Shown here one piece after another: positions 13,766 through 23,646 of a stretch of 61,562 nucleotides of DNA. This stretch comes from Streptococcus sp. A12. Its GTDB lineage: Bacteria > Bacillota > Bacilli > Lactobacillales > Streptococcaceae. Position numbers and translations under genes: made by a program. The stretch covers positions 1 to 61,562 of the forward strand of contig NZ_CAJPOU010000002.1 of the NCBI RefSeq assembly GCF_905372335.1, in the 5' to 3' direction. Below the pieces are notes generated by a model. That model saw only the letters and a program-made list of their open reading frames with translations, did no database searches and was not told the DNA's origin. Each line of letters begins with the position of its first letter. Position 1 is the first letter of the stretch.

Positions 13766-16700
13766 TCAAAACAAATCATCAAAGAGACTGAGCTGGTTGT
13801 CTTCTGGCATATTGCCAAGGATTCCCATCTCGTCCATCTTTTCTACCAAGGTTGAGGAGACGCCTCCACGTTTGCGTAACTCTGTTTTAGAGAGGAATTC
13901 TCCTTCTTTGCGAGCTCGCACAATCTGCTTGGCTACGTTCTCTCCCAATCCATCCATGGCGACAAATGGCGGGATTAGGGTGTCTCCATCGATGATGAAT
14001 TCCGTCGCATCACTGCGATAGAGGTCTAGTTTCCCAAACTTGAAGCCACGCTCCCACATCTCATTGACAATTTCAAGGGTGGTGTAGAGGTCAATCTCCA
14101 CATTGGAAGCTTCGTTGTTCTTACGTTTTTCAGCAATCTCCTTCATTCGCGCTTTTACGGCTTCTAGGCCTGCACCCATGGTCTTGATATCAAAGGCCTT
14201 GGCCCGAATGGAGAAGTAAGCACAGTAATAGTAGAGAGGGTGGTGCACTTTGAAGTAAGCCACCCGTAAGGCCATCATAACGTAGGCAGCCGCATGGGCT
14301 TTGGGGAACATATACTTGATTTTTCCACAAGACTCGATGTACCATTCAGGGACATTGTTAGCCTTCATGGCCTCGATATAGCCATTGCGCTCCTCTTCAG
14401 GAATCTTGAGCCACATGCCTTTCCGCACCCGCTCCATGATGGTAAAGGCCATCTTGGGTTCGAGTCCTGCGTGCATGAGGTAAACCATAATGTCGTCCCG
14501 ACATCCGATAACGGTTGATAGGTCCGCAATTCCTGCCTTGATCAAGTCTTGGGCATTTCCCAACCATACGTCGGTACCGTGAGACAGACCAGAAAGCTGT
14601 AGCAACTCGGCAAAGGTAGTCGGATGAGTTTCATCCACCATGCCTCGAACAAAGTTGGTCCCAAACTCTGGGATCCCCAGCATACCGGTGGAGGTACCGA
14701 TTTGCTCCGGTGTGACTCCTAGGATATCGGTCCCTGAGAAGAGGGCCATGACCCCTGGATCATCCATAGGAATATCATTTGGATCAATGCCTGACAAGTC
14801 CTGGAGCTTGCGAATCATGGTCGGATCATCGTGTCCCAGGACATCGAGCTTGAGGACGTTCTCATCGATATCGTGGAAGTTAAAGTGGGTGGTCTGCCAT
14901 TCGGCGCTCACGTCATCTGCTGGGTACTGGACCGGAGTGAAGTCGTAGACGTCCATATAGTTTGGAATAACAACGATTCCCCCTGGGTGCTGACCGGTTG
15001 TCCGTTTGACCCCAGCGGCTCCTTGGGCCAGACGTTCCACCTCTGCATCTCGGTAGTACTTGCCATAATCCCTCTCATAGCCTTTGACAAATCCATATGC
15101 AGTCTTGGCTGCGACCGTACCAACCGTTCCTGCCCGGAAGGCGTATTCTTCCCCAAAGATATCCCGGACATCTAAGTGGGCACTCGGCTGGTCCTCCCCT
15201 GAGAAGTTCAAATCGATATCGGGTACCTTATCCCCATCAAAACCAAGGAAGGTCTCGAAAGGAATGTCCTGTCCATTTTTGCTGAGCTTGTGCCCACAGT
15301 TAGGACAGTCCTTATTAGGCATATCAAATCCTGAACCATAGGAACCATCGGTGATAAACTCACTGTACTGGCACTGACCACAGACATAGTGAGGAGAAAG
15401 CGGATTAACCTCGGTAATCCCGATCATGGTCGCCACGAAACTGGATCCGACAGACCCCCGTGAACCCACCAGGTAGCCCCGTTCATTGGAACGATGCACC
15501 AAGAGTTGGGAAGCCAGATAGATCACGGCGAAGCCATTCCCCAGGATAGAGGTCAACTCTTTTTCAATCCGTAGATCGACAATATCAGGTAGCGGATTGC
15601 CATAGATTTCAAAGGCCTTCTGATAGGTCAATTCGGCAACTGTCTCTTCAGCCTTGTCGATAAATGGCGTATAGAGGTCCCCCTTGACCACTTCAACAGG
15701 TTCAAAGATTTCTGCCAGTGCGTTAGTATTTTCAATGACCAATTTTCGTGCCAAATCTTCCCCTAGAAAGGCAAATTCATCCAGCATTTCATTGGTTGTA
15801 CGGAAATGAGCTTTTGGCAGGGGGGCTGGTTGAGCATTTTCTCCATGACCGATCGTCCGGTTGATCATAGCCCCTTGCCCAAGACTGCGGACAATGATTT
15901 CTCGATAGATTTCTTCTTCAGGCTCTATATAGTGGACATTTCCTGTTGCCAGGACCGGTTTGCCAAGGCGATCTCCCACCTCAATCAAGCTCTTGATGAT
16001 AGTTTGGAGCTCATCCATATCTTTGACCTGCTCTTTGGCAATGAGGGGCGCATAGATGACTGGAGGCATGACCTCGATAAAGTCATAATACTTGGCCACT
16101 TTCACTGCCGCGTCAACTCCTTGAGAGACAACCGCGTCGAAGACCTCTCCTTCAGAACAAGCCGATCCCAGGATCAAGCCTTCCCGATGGGCATCTAAAA
16201 CCGTCCGCGGAATCCGAGGAATACCCTCAAAATATTGAGTATTGGAAAGAGAGACCAATTTGAACATATTTTTCAAGCCGGTCTGGTTCTTGACATAGAT
16301 GGTCGCATGTTTGACCCGTGCCTTTTTATAGGAATCTGGACTAATTAGATCCACATTCAACTTGGCTAGATTGGTCACGCCATGTTTTTCTGCGACATCC
16401 TTGATAAAGATAAAGAGCAAGCGACCCGTCGCTTCCGCGTCATAGTTAGCCATGTGGTGGTGCTCCAAGGCAACGCCGAAGCGCTTGGTCAAGGGACCCA
16501 AACCATGACGCTTGTACTCTGGATAAAGGTTACGCGCGAACTCTAACGTATCAATCACTGGCTGAGTGATTTTTGGAAGGCCATGACGCTCATAGTTGGC
16601 ATTCATGAAGCCCACGTCAAAGGTGGCATTATGGGCAACCAAAACCGCATCCTGACAGAATTCCTGAAACTCCTCCAAGACTTGTTTCAAAGGTTTGGCA

Positions 16701-18157
16701 TTGCGAACATGATCGTCGGTAATGCCTGTCAGGTCCGTTGTAAAGGCAGAAATGGGGTGCCCTGGATTGATGAACTCATCGAATTCAGCGATGATATTGC
16801 CCTTGTGCATTTTAGAAGCGGCAACCTGAATCAGATCATTGTAAATCGCTGAAAGTCCCGTCGTTTCCACGTCAAAAACCACATAGGTTGCTTCATGAAG
16901 GTCTAGATCAACTTCATTGTAGGTAATCGGCACGCGGTCTTCAACGATATTGGCTTCCATCCCATAGATGAGTTGGATACCAGCTTTCTTGGCAGCCTTA
17001 TAGCCATGAGGGAAGGACTGAACATTTCCATGGTCTGTGATAGCCACTGCTTTGTGACCCCATTTGGCTGCTTTTGCGACTAGCTCCTCTACCTCAGGTA
17101 GGGCATCCATAGTCGACATATTGGTATGGGCATGGAACTCGACCCGACGCTCGCCTTCTGGCATCAGATCCTTACGCTCATAGTGGACCACTTCTTGGAC
17201 ATCCTGGACATTCATGGTCAAATCACGTGTGAAGTTATTGACCTCGATATTCCCACGGACCCGCAACCAAGAGTTTTTCTTGATCATGTCAAACTTCTGA
17301 GCTTCTTCTTCATTTTTAGCCCATTTTTGGAGCGAAAAACTGGAGGTATAGTCGGTCATCTTGAAATTGATCAAGACCCGACCTGTCCGAGTCACCTTGT
17401 GCTCAACATCAAAGACCACTCCTTCAAAGACAATGCGGTTCTCTTCTGTCGTGATATCAATCATAGGAGTGACTTCTGCCTTATCCAGCTTGGGCTTGGC
17501 CGCAGCCTTTTTGGCCTTAAAATCAAAGGCCGGTTTTTCCTCTGCTGGTGGTGGAGCCATTTGAGACAAGGACTCCATGGCCCGCAAGGTTTCTTCATTA
17601 GCTGCTTGGAAGATTTGATCCTTTTCAGCCTCGAAGGCCTGCTGGAGTTCTTCTGTCATCTGGTCATCCGCCTCGACCCGACAGTGGAAATGAGGAAAAC
17701 CAAACTTGGTCAATTGACTCGCAAGATTAGGCAGATGGTTTTTCCGGTAGTGCTCCGTATCCACAGATGAAGGGCCACTAATGATCAACTCTTCTCCTTG
17801 AGAGCGGACTTGTAGGTGTTGATACATGCTCTTAAAGCCCTGACTCGCACAGGGACCATCTTCAAAAGCCTCCTGATAATAGGCTTGCAAGAGCTCCTCA
17901 CTAAAAGTTGGATTCTTTACCTGAATCTCAAATACCGCTCGATTTCCTGTCTTTGAAAACTCCTCAGCCAAGCGGTTTTTGAGCTCCTGAAAAATCGTGA
18001 TGGGAAGAATTTCGGCAAAAACAAAACGAAATTCCCAAACACGACTGAGCTTATGGACGATGACCTCTTGGATTTCAGCCCCTTTAAAAGCGTCTGATTC
18101 ACGCATTTCCAAAGGCATTCCCAACTGATTCATTAAGATTTCAAACTTGTTTGACAT
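13766..18157 (-). CDS. polC: DNA polymerase III alpha subunit, Gram-positive PolC
   Basis: Replicative DNA polymerase with proofreading, 1463 residues, full family length. In order there is an N-terminal region and an OB-fold domain (about 230-330). A PHP domain begins near residue 335 (RRVEFHAHTNMSTMDALPEV). It is split by the DEDDh 3'-5' exonuclease, with YVVFDVETTGLSAIYNDLIQ near residue 420 and HNATFDVGFM near 500. The polymerase core follows, with a Cys zinc motif (CGQCQYSEF...CPNCG) and VPDIDLNFSGEDQ carrying catalytic aspartates. It ends with a C-terminal QLSLFDDLF that fits a sliding-clamp-binding motif. It is monocistronic, with AGGAAA before the ATG. Confidence 0.98.
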   Translation of the reverse strand: MSNKFEILMNQLGMPLEMRESDAFKGAEIQEVIVHKLSRVWEFRFVFAEILPITIFQELKNRLAEEFSKTGNRAVFEIQVKNPTFSEELLQAYYQEAFEDGPCASQGFKSMYQHLQVRSQGEELIISGPSSVDTEHYRKNHLPNLASQLTKFGFPHFHCRVEADDQMTEELQQAFEAEKDQIFQAANEETLRAMESLSQMAPPPAEEKPAFDFKAKKAAAKPKLDKAEVTPMIDITTEENRIVFEGVVFDVEHKVTRTGRVLINFKMTDYTSSFSLQKWAKNEEEAQKFDMIKKNSWLRVRGNIEVNNFTRDLTMNVQDVQEVVHYERKDLMPEGERRVEFHAHTNMSTMDALPEVEELVAKAAKWGHKAVAITDHGNVQSFPHGYKAAKKAGIQLIYGMEANIVEDRVPITYNEVDLDLHEATYVVFDVETTGLSAIYNDLIQVAASKMHKGNIIAEFDEFINPGHPISAFTTDLTGITDDHVRNAKPLKQVLEEFQEFCQDAVLVAHNATFDVGFMNANYERHGLPKITQPVIDTLEFARNLYPEYKRHGLGPLTKRFGVALEHHHMANYDAEATGRLLFIFIKDVAEKHGVTNLAKLNVDLISPDSYKKARVKHATIYVKNQTGLKNMFKLVSLSNTQYFEGIPRIPRTVLDAHREGLILGSACSEGEVFDAVVSQGVDAAVKVAKYYDFIEVMPPVIYAPLIAKEQVKDMDELQTIIKSLIEVGDRLGKPVLATGNVHYIEPEEEIYREIIVRSLGQGAMINRTIGHGENAQPAPLPKAHFRTTNEMLDEFAFLGEDLARKLVIENTNALAEIFEPVEVVKGDLYTPFIDKAEETVAELTYQKAFEIYGNPLPDIVDLRIEKELTSILGNGFAVIYLASQLLVHRSNERGYLVGSRGSVGSSFVATMIGITEVNPLSPHYVCGQCQYSEFITDGSYGSGFDMPNKDCPNCGHKLSKNGQDIPFETFLGFDGDKVPDIDLNFSGEDQPSAHLDVRDIFGEEYAFRAGTVGTVAAKTAYGFVKGYERDYGKYYRDAEVERLAQGAAGVKRTTGQHPGGIVVIPNYMDVYDFTPVQYPADDVSAEWQTTHFNFHDIDENVLKLDVLGHDDPTMIRKLQDLSGIDPNDIPMDDPGVMALFSGTDILGVTPEQIGTSTGMLGIPEFGTNFVRGMVDETHPTTFAELLQLSGLSHGTDVWLGNAQDLIKAGIADLSTVIGCRDDIMVYLMHAGLEPKMAFTIMERVRKGMWLKIPEEERNGYIEAMKANNVPEWYIESCGKIKYMFPKAHAAAYVMMALRVAYFKVHHPLYYYCAYFSIRAKAFDIKTMGAGLEAVKARMKEIAEKRKNNEASNVEIDLYTTLEIVNEMWERGFKFGKLDLYRSDATEFIIDGDTLIPPFVAMDGLGENVAKQIVRARKEGEFLSKTELRKRGGVSSTLVEKMDEMGILGNMPEDNQLSLFDDLF

Positions 18158-18282
18158 GATATTTCCTCGTACAGTAGTGACCCTATTTTACCATAAATCA
18201 GCCCGTTTTTCGACAGAAAAAGAATAGGGCCAGGCGAGGAAACCTGCACAATCCACGAGCCATTTTTCACGGGGCTCAGTTA

Positions 18283-18291
18283 TGATATAAT
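18283..18291 (+). promoter_or_regulatory. Extended -10 promoter of the lipoprotein gene
   Basis: TGATATAAT (TGn plus consensus TATAAT) lies about 34 nt before the start. No good -35 is seen, which fits an extended -10 promoter. Confidence 0.6.
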
Positions 18292-18324
18292 AGAGCAGAA
18301 TATTTATTAAAAGGAGCCTTCACT

Positions 18325-18870
18325 GTGAAAAAAATTTTACTAACCAGTGCCTGTCTGCTGACCCTGACTGCCTGTAGCACGCCTAGTCAGAACCAGCTAG
18401 AAAACAAACTCAAACAAACTCAGAGTCAACAGAAAGCCAAAGAAGAAAAGGTGAAGACGAAAACTTTTTCAAGTGCAGCCAGTGCTGATGTCGTCACTAA
18501 AATCAAAGTCTACTATCTAAAAGATAAGGTGACTGCTTTTTCTTTCATTCATGAAAAAGAGATTCCTGAAGAGGAAAAAGATAAAAGCCGTGAAGAGCTA
18601 GCTGACTATTATCAAGAAGACATGGAAAGCAGTCCCTATTTTGAAGCGATGAGCAAAGCCAAAGGGATTGAGTTAAAAGTTCGAATTTCTGCAGATAAAA
18701 AAACGGTTCGACAATTTGTCACTTTTGATTTGTCCAAGATGGATGTAGATGAAGTGGCGGCGGCTTTGGGCGTGACAGACCAAAAAGGGACCCTCTTTGA
18801 AAAACTAAAAGATAAACCTGAAGACTTTTTTAAAGCTATCGAAGAGCAAGGTTTGACAGAAGAAGAATAA
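18325..18870 (+). CDS. Putative lipoprotein (YehR/DUF1307-like)
   Basis: A 181-residue secreted lipoprotein with a signal peptide MKKILLTSACLLTLTACS. The lipobox LTAC puts Cys17 as the lipidated residue. A Lys/Gln-rich linker follows, then a compact domain with alternating strands (TKIKVYYLKDKVTAFSFIHE, VRISADKKTVRQFVTFDLSK). The arrangement and size resemble the DUF1307/YehR lipoproteins, but this is a family-level impression. It has its own promoter and a good ribosome binding site (AAAGGAG) and precedes a frameshifted membrane protein gene. Confidence 0.65.
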   Translation: MKKILLTSACLLTLTACSTPSQNQLENKLKQTQSQQKAKEEKVKTKTFSSAASADVVTKIKVYYLKDKVTAFSFIHEKEIPEEEKDKSREELADYYQEDMESSPYFEAMSKAKGIELKVRISADKKTVRQFVTFDLSKMDVDEVAAALGVTDQKGTLFEKLKDKPEDFFKAIEEQGLTEEE

Positions 18871-18979
18871 AGCTTTCTAATCCATTTTTGTACTTTTACC
18901 TGTTCGCAAATTTTCGTCTATTTTTTCATCCGAGTTTCTTACTCTAATTCTATTTACTATAAAATTTAAAGGTGTTTTT

Positions 18980-19448
18980 ATGCGTCTCACTAAAAAAACA
19001 GTTCTGATTGCTATCGCTTCTCTTGCCGTTTTAGGCCTATGTCTATGGGGAGGAAGTTTGTATCTCACTAGGCAAAATGCCCTGAAACGATTCGATGAAA
19101 ATTTCATTCACTATCAAGCAAAAAGTGATGACCATCAAACTTTTATTTCACAAGACATCAACCGAAAAGAAGTCTACAAATTTATCCTATTCTCCTACTA
19201 AAGAAACTATTGCCATAACGAAAACAATTAAAAAAGGGGATATCTATTCTTCTGATTACCTTTACGGACCAACGACAGTCTATGATATCAAACAAACCGC
19301 TGATCGCTATACCATCATCACTTCAGGACATCCCATCCTCGTCGACTTTGGAACGACATCAGTCAAGGTAACTTATAACAAAGACAGTTTTGAAATACCA
19401 TACTCTGAGTTGTCTTTTGGAGAGTCTTTCCCTAGCGAAGAGAACTAG
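18980..19448 (+). pseudogene. Frameshifted membrane-anchored protein
   Basis: Two adjacent frames read as one protein. The first (from 18980) gives an N-terminal basic stretch and a membrane helix (TVLIAIASLAVLGLCLWGGS), then DDHQTFISQDINRKE before running into a stop at 19201. The second, shifted by +1, continues STNLSYSPTKETIAITKT to the stop at 19448. Removing one A from the AAAA run near 19164-19167 joins them smoothly as QDINRKKSTNLSYSP. The whole protein would be about 155 residues. No family is recognised. A sequencing error in the homopolymer is a real alternative to gene decay. A terminator follows. Confidence 0.55.
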
Positions 19449-19484
19449 ATCGCTACTTCTCTAGATTACCAGTCTAGAACACTG

Positions 19485-19523
19485 AACTAACCAAGCTATT
19501 CGCCATGGTTAGTTTTTTTTTTT
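19485..19523 (+). terminator. Intrinsic terminator
   Basis: AACTAACCA and TGGTTAGTT pair across a 12-nt loop, followed by eleven T. It ends the rightward lipoprotein / membrane protein transcripts. Confidence 0.85.
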
Positions 19524-19633
19524 GCAAAAAATTGTTTTTAACCTATTCAGCTCAAGGGTAAATTCTTACCAATAGCAATAATCCTCTTAGCGCTTCGGAA
19601 AGTCAGGATTCTAGCTACTTCTTCAGCAAAAGA

Positions 19634-19659
19634 AAACTGCCAGGTAAACCTGGCAGTTT
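19634..19659 (-). terminator. Terminator of the uppS-cdsA-rseP-proS operon
   Basis: AAACTGCCAGG and CCTGGCAGTTT form an 11-bp perfect stem with a 4-nt loop, followed by TTTCTTTT on the minus strand, 4 nt past the proS stop. Confidence 0.88.
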
Positions 19660-19662
19660 AGC

Positions 19663-21513
19663 TTATTTATTTAAAATGGAAAGAGTTTCAAGCAGGTTGT
19701 CTGCATGTACTTCAATCGTGTCACCTGAAGCTTTGATTTTCACTTCTACGACACCGTCAGCTGCTTTCTTCCCGACAGTGATGCGGATTGGCAAACCAAT
19801 CAAGTCACTATCGCTAAATTTAACACCGGCACGTTCGTTACGGTCGTCTACCAAGACTTCGTAGCCAGCCTTGACCAATTGGTCTTCGATCTTTCTTGTC
19901 AATTCAAGAGAAGTTTCGTCTTTGACATTGACTGGAATCAAGTGCACATCAAATGGCGCCAATTCTTTAGGGAAGTTGATGCCCCAAGCATAGCGGTATT
20001 CACCTTTAGGCGTCTTGTTAACAAAGAGGCGAGCATGTTGCTCCATAACGGCTGAAAGGAGACGGCTGACACCGATACCGTAACAGCCCATGATGATTGG
20101 CACAGCACGGCCATTTTCATCCAAGACATCTGCCCCCATACTTGCTGAGTAACGAGTTCCAAGTTTGAAGATGTGACCGATTTCGATTCCACGCGCAAAG
20201 TTGAGAACACCTTGTCCGTCTGGTGAGATTTCACCCTCACGCACTTCACGGATATCGACATATTCCGCAGTGAAGTCACGACCTGGGTTGACACCCGTCA
20301 AGTGGTAGCCATCTTCGTTGGCACCTACAACAGCATTGCGGCTATCTTGCACCTTGCGGTCAGCAATAATCTTAACATTTTCAGGAAGATTGACTGGCCC
20401 AAGGGAACCAAAGTCCGCTCCCAACAATTCTTTCACTTCCGCCTCAGTTGCAGGTTCCAAGAAGTCCGCTCCAAGGTGGTTTTTCAACTTAACTTCGTTG
20501 AGTTGGTCATTGCCAACGAGTAGAGCCACAACTGGCTCCTCATCTGCGATATAAACCAAGGTCTTGATGGTTTGCTCTTCAGAGATATTCAAGAAGGATG
20601 CGACTTCATCAATTGATTTGACACCCGGCGTTTCCACGCGAGCCACTTGATCTTCAGTCACAACACGGTTGCTTGGTTTGTAGGCATTGGTTGCCATTTC
20701 CAAGTTGGCCGCATAGCTTGACTCACTTGAGTAGGCAATGGTGTCTTCACCAGAAACCATCCATTTGAGCAATTCTGCCTTGATTTCTTCTTGCACTTCC
20801 GCAGGAATCTCGTCAAATGATGCAACAGACTTGTCTAACACCACCCAACGGTTAAGGTCTGTACGCGAAGGAGTAATGGCCATAAATTCTTGGCTATCCT
20901 TACCACCCATGGCTCCACCGTCACCAATGATAGCTTTGAAGTCCAAACCACTACGAGTGAAGATACGCTCGTAGGCTGCCTTATACTCATCATAAGTTAC
21001 ATCCAAACTATCGTAGTTAGCGTGGAAGCTATAACCATCTTTCATGATAAATTCACGCGTACGAAGAAGTCCATTACGTGGACGTTTTTCATCACGATAC
21101 TTAGGCTGGATTTGGTACAAGTTCAATGGCAATTGCTTGTAAGACTTGACAGAATCACGGACAATCGCTGTGAACGTTTCTTCGTGAGTTGGACCCAAGA
21201 TAAAGTCTGACTTCTCACGATTTTTCAATTTATACAAGTCTTCACCGTAAGTTTCATAACGGCCAGATTCGCGCCAAAGGTCAGCACTGAGAAGGGCTGG
21301 AGCCAACATCTCAACCGCACCAATCTTATCAAATTCTTGGCGCATGATCTTCTTAGCTTTTTCGATCACAAGGTTAGCAAGTGGCAGATATGAATAGACA
21401 CCTGCTGAGACTTGACGAACATAACCCGCACGGAGCATCAAAGCGTGGCTGATGACCTGCGCATCACTTGGCATTTCGCGAAGTGTTGGAATAAGCATTT
21501 TACTTTGTTTCAT
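19663..21513 (-). CDS. proS: Prolyl-tRNA synthetase (bacterial type, with editing domain)
   Basis: Charges tRNA-Pro. It has 616 residues, the long bacterial form. Class II catalytic motifs are visible: motif 2 around YRDEKRPRNGLLRTREFIMKD (residues 135-155) and motif 3 (GCYGIGVSRLLSAVMEQ). The inserted Ala-Pro deacylase editing domain lies between (about 225-405, SNRVVTEDQVARVETPGVKS and later). A C-terminal anticodon-binding domain follows (LAPFDVHLIPVNVKD). It is the last gene of the operon with uppS, cdsA and rseP, separated from rseP by 17 nt. Confidence 0.97.
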   Translation of the reverse strand: MKQSKMLIPTLREMPSDAQVISHALMLRAGYVRQVSAGVYSYLPLANLVIEKAKKIMRQEFDKIGAVEMLAPALLSADLWRESGRYETYGEDLYKLKNREKSDFILGPTHEETFTAIVRDSVKSYKQLPLNLYQIQPKYRDEKRPRNGLLRTREFIMKDGYSFHANYDSLDVTYDEYKAAYERIFTRSGLDFKAIIGDGGAMGGKDSQEFMAITPSRTDLNRWVVLDKSVASFDEIPAEVQEEIKAELLKWMVSGEDTIAYSSESSYAANLEMATNAYKPSNRVVTEDQVARVETPGVKSIDEVASFLNISEEQTIKTLVYIADEEPVVALLVGNDQLNEVKLKNHLGADFLEPATEAEVKELLGADFGSLGPVNLPENVKIIADRKVQDSRNAVVGANEDGYHLTGVNPGRDFTAEYVDIREVREGEISPDGQGVLNFARGIEIGHIFKLGTRYSASMGADVLDENGRAVPIIMGCYGIGVSRLLSAVMEQHARLFVNKTPKGEYRYAWGINFPKELAPFDVHLIPVNVKDETSLELTRKIEDQLVKAGYEVLVDDRNERAGVKFSDSDLIGLPIRITVGKKAADGVVEVKIKASGDTIEVHADNLLETLSILNK

Positions 21514-21530
21514 TCAGATTCATTCCTTTT

Positions 21531-22790
21531 CTATTTCAAAAATAATTTCATAATATCGTTCCAAGTAACGGCAATCATTAAGATAACCATGACCGCCACT
21601 CCAGCAAGGGTCAAGTAGGTCTCTACCTCCTGCTTCAGCGGTTTTCTACGAACCAGCTCGATCAGATTGATCAAGATTTTTCCACCATCCAAGGCCGGAA
21701 TGGGGATCAAGTTAAAGATTCCGATATTGATGGACAACATGGCCATCAGGGACAGGATAGCTGGAAGTCCAAGCTCCGCGGCTTGCGAACTCGCTTTGTA
21801 GATCGCAACCGGACCACCCAACTTGTTCAAACTAAAGTGGAAGATGATATCCTTCAAAGCCGTTAAGATACGAGTTGCTGTGTACCAAGTATCTGTCACA
21901 CCTGACAGAAGCTTATCGAGGAAGCCCGTCTTGACAGCATTGGTCACACCGATATAATAGCGTCCACCATCTTCTTCTGGTTGGACCGTCACTTTTTGAG
22001 TCTTCCCGTCTCGTTCATAGGTGATCGTTACTTCTGGATTTTTTCCTTGGTTACGGGTTGCCTTCTGGACTGAATCTGTCAACTCATCCCAGTTGGAAAC
22101 CTTGTATTCATTGATCTGAACGATCTGGTCATTGTCTTTCAAACCAGCCTTAGCCACCACTCCTTGAGGAACGACCTGAACATGGTTGCTATAGTAGTCC
22201 ACTGCTCCTCCTCGCATAAAAGCTAGGAGAGAGTACACAATAATACTCAGGATAAAGTTGTTCATGGGACCCGCAAAGTTGGTAATGAGTCGTCCCCAGA
22301 TACTAGCATTTTGATACTGCACATCCAGAGGAGCAATCCGTACTTCTGTCCCATCTTCCTCAACAATGGTCGCATCATGGTGAACAGGATAGGTCTTGAT
22401 CTCTTCGATGACGATTCCTGTGATTTCAAGTTTATCCTCAAAATCAAAATCTGTGACATTCATGGGGAGAGCCGTCTGGTCGATATTTTTCCCAGAAAGG
22501 TTGATCCGAACAACTGTTCCCTCAGGGTTCAAAGTTAGACTGACAGGAGTTCCTGTCTTAATCTCTGTCGTATCTTCGCCCCAGCCTGCCATTCGGACAT
22601 AGCCCCCCAATGGAAGAATTCGAATAGTATAGGCTGTTCCGTCTTTGCCTACATGGGCAAAAATCTTGGGCCCCATCCCAATCGCAAACTCGCGAACAAG
22701 GATGCCTGATTTCTTTGCAAAATAGAAATGGCCGAACTCATGTACTAGGACAATGACGCCAAAAATGATAATAAAGGCAATAAATTGCAT
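21531..22790 (-). CDS. rseP: RIP site-2 zinc metalloprotease RseP/Eep
   Basis: Membrane-embedded protease that cleaves within transmembrane segments. In streptococci and enterococci it processes lipoprotein signal peptides, including pheromone precursors. The 419-residue protein has HEFGH (residues 18-22, zinc ligands and catalytic Glu) in the first helix. A periplasm-facing insert and PDZ-type domain lie near residues 190-270 (QGVVAKAGLKDNDQIVQIN). NLIPIPALDGGKILINL near residue 350 carries the third zinc ligand region. It sits between cdsA and proS in the operon. Confidence 0.95.
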   Translation of the reverse strand: MQFIAFIIIFGVIVLVHEFGHFYFAKKSGILVREFAIGMGPKIFAHVGKDGTAYTIRILPLGGYVRMAGWGEDTTEIKTGTPVSLTLNPEGTVVRINLSGKNIDQTALPMNVTDFDFEDKLEITGIVIEEIKTYPVHHDATIVEEDGTEVRIAPLDVQYQNASIWGRLITNFAGPMNNFILSIIVYSLLAFMRGGAVDYYSNHVQVVPQGVVAKAGLKDNDQIVQINEYKVSNWDELTDSVQKATRNQGKNPEVTITYERDGKTQKVTVQPEEDGGRYYIGVTNAVKTGFLDKLLSGVTDTWYTATRILTALKDIIFHFSLNKLGGPVAIYKASSQAAELGLPAILSLMAMLSINIGIFNLIPIPALDGGKILINLIELVRRKPLKQEVETYLTLAGVAVMVILMIAVTWNDIMKLFLK

Positions 22791-22831
22791 ACACGCTCCT
22801 TCGTTTTATCTGATGGTGGGATGACTTCTGT

Positions 22832-23635
22832 TTAAAACAGACCAAAGAATAGCATCAGTGGGAAAACAAAAATCAAGCTATCAAATCGATCCAAGACACC
22901 GCCATGACCAGGAATAAAACGGCCAGAGTCTTTCACTCCAAAATGGCGCTTGATGGCACTTTCGACTAGGTCACCAAACTGAGCTGCTATACTGAAAAGA
23001 ATGGTAAAGAGAATCATGGTCATCCAACCGTAATCCCCCGCAACGGTGCGATCTAGCATCATAAAGATCATCGTCACAACAACAGCACAAGCGATCCCGC
23101 CTAGACTTCCTTCAACAGTCTTGTTGGGTGATACTCTTGGCAAGAGTTTTTTCTTACCGAACTGGCTCCCAATAAAGTAGGCACCTGAATCCGTCGCCCA
23201 AACAATAAAGAGGGCCAAAAGAATCTTATCTACACCTGCTAAACGCGCTTGGATCAAGGCATGGAAGCCAAAGCCAACATAAAAACTTGAAGCAATCGGA
23301 TAGACAACCTCGTCATAGGTATAGCCTTGTGCCAAGACAGTCGTCCCCATCAATAATAAGACCAACAGGCCATAGGCGATAAAATTGCCACCTGCTGGCA
23401 AGAAGGGAAGGTAACTCTCTAAGGGTAGCGCCAATACAAGAGCTGCTAGCATGGCCAAGGTCCCTTCGATGGTTTCAGTCTGCAGGCCTTTCATCTTCAA
23501 CAATTCATGAACACCCAACATAGCGATGAGTCCCACTACAATCTGGAACACAAGGCCGCCCATAAGGACAACTGGGATAAAGAATGCTAGGGCGATTCCT
23601 CCAAAAATCACTCGCTTCTGTAAATCTTTTCTCAT
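22832..23635 (-). CDS. cdsA: Phosphatidate cytidylyltransferase
   Basis: Makes CDP-diacylglycerol from phosphatidic acid and CTP, the entry step to phosphatidylglycerol and cardiolipin. The 267-residue protein has about seven to eight transmembrane helices. The C-terminal signature contains SPNKTVEGSLGG (near residue 168) and VKDSGRFIPGHGGVLDRFDSL (near 240), with the conserved Asp residues. It is in an operon with uppS (11-nt gap) and rseP, joining lipid carrier and phospholipid synthesis. Confidence 0.96.
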   Translation of the reverse strand: MRKDLQKRVIFGGIALAFFIPVVLMGGLVFQIVVGLIAMLGVHELLKMKGLQTETIEGTLAMLAALVLALPLESYLPFLPAGGNFIAYGLLVLLLMGTTVLAQGYTYDEVVYPIASSFYVGFGFHALIQARLAGVDKILLALFIVWATDSGAYFIGSQFGKKKLLPRVSPNKTVEGSLGGIACAVVVTMIFMMLDRTVAGDYGWMTMILFTILFSIAAQFGDLVESAIKRHFGVKDSGRFIPGHGGVLDRFDSLIFVFPLMLFFGLF

Positions 23636-23646
23636 CTATTTCTCTC

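Noticed and set aside
18980..19201. A complete 73-residue membrane protein
   Set aside because: The product ends abruptly in an unrelated sequence, while the next frame continues with protein-like sequence; a frameshift explains both better.
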